From Oribacterium sp. (GTDB lineage Bacteria; Bacillota_A; Clostridia; Lachnospirales; Lachnospiraceae): DNA of 13,604 nucleotides. The first letter of the stretch is position 1. Each line of letters begins with the position of its first letter. The notes below the pieces were generated by a model, which saw only the letters and a program-made list of their open reading frames with translations, did no database searches and was not told where the DNA came from. The position numbers and the translations under genes were made by a program. The stretch lies in NCBI GenBank assembly GCA_017940955.1, contig JAGAXP010000065.1, positions 1 through 13,604 on the forward strand, written 5' to 3'. This document shows, one piece after another, positions 13,437-13,604 of the stretch.

Positions 13437-13537
13437 CTAATATATCTATGAATAAGGTAATCATACCTTCAAAACAGCATACCATTTATGAATCATTCTC
13501 AGTAATCCATCTAAACCTCTAACCTTTCCAGCCATTT
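13437..13537 (-). other. 23S rRNA downstream spacer without 5S rRNA
   Basis: The roughly 100 nt between the 23S 3' end and the terminator contain the GGTATGCTGTTTTGAAGGTA-like sequence often seen after 23S in clostridial operons, but nothing resembling the conserved 5S core (CCGAAC...GAAGTTAAGC). The space is also too short for a roughly 117-nt 5S gene plus spacer. The operon appears to end after 23S here, so the 5S gene must lie elsewhere. Confidence 0.6.
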
Positions 13538-13604
13538 TGGACAAGCCCTCGACCTATTAGTAACTATCACCTGAATGCTTTACAGCACTTACAGCTTAGC
13601 CCTA
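13538..13604 (-). rRNA. 23S ribosomal RNA, 3' end only
   Basis: The minus strand ends with the conserved large-subunit 3' terminus, including TACTAATAGGTCGAGGGCTT and the preceding TGTAAGTGCTGTAAAGCATT segment, in the form typical of clostridial 23S rRNA. Only the last 67 or so nucleotides are in the window; the rest lies beyond the right edge. The exact 3' end (13537-13541) is estimated from related sequences. It supports a Clostridia assignment. Confidence 0.9.

Overview
The window looks like chromosomal DNA from an anaerobic Firmicute, most likely a member of the Clostridia close to Lachnospiraceae. The reasons are moderate-to-low GC, strong AGGAGG-type ribosome binding sites, a lipoprotein-type binding protein, AT-rich promoters, and the 3' end of a clostridial-type 23S rRNA at the right edge. 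The genus cannot be fixed from this sequence. Every gene I can support lies on the minus strand, so transcription runs from right to left.

In transcription order the layout is: (1) the 3' end of a 23S rRNA (13538-13604), followed by a spacer without 5S rRNA and a strong terminator; (2) a PrpF-family isomerase (12005-13153) behind a 26-bp perfect palindrome; (3) a LysR-type regulator (10621-11556) whose leader carries a diverged 59-bp tandem duplication that ends at its ribosome binding site; (4) an aconitase-superfamily hydratase of YbhJ type (8190-10454); (5) an NAD-type isocitrate dehydrogenase (6702-7745) with its own promoter and terminator; (6) a membrane sensor histidine kinase with a degenerate C-terminal receiver (4203-6386); (7) a complete tripartite tricarboxylate transporter, tctC-tctB-tctA (842-3981), ending at a strong terminator; (8) the first 196 codons of an OmpR-family response regulator that runs off the left edge.

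Together the genes describe uptake and catabolism of a tricarboxylate. TctCBA imports it, the PrpF-like protein moves or isomerises a C=C bond of an aconitate-like acid, the hydratase adds water to give an isocitrate-type product, and the dehydrogenase oxidises and decarboxylates that to 2-oxoglutarate. The LysR regulator and the sensor kinase are the likely sensors. LysR, PrpF-like and aconitase-like genes also sit together in the poorly understood ybhD-ybhH-ybhI-ybhJ region of Escherichia coli. This window resembles that set, with a different transporter and an added dehydrogenase. trans-Aconitate is a reasonable candidate substrate, but that is inference.

The non-coding DNA is unusually rich in dyads. 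Long, nearly perfect hairpins follow three of the genes, the largest about 155 nt. In several hairpins most of the mismatches become G-U pairs only when read as minus-strand RNA, which suggests they act as RNA. TGACA...TGTCA dyads lie upstream of tctC, the hydratase gene and lysR and may be operators.
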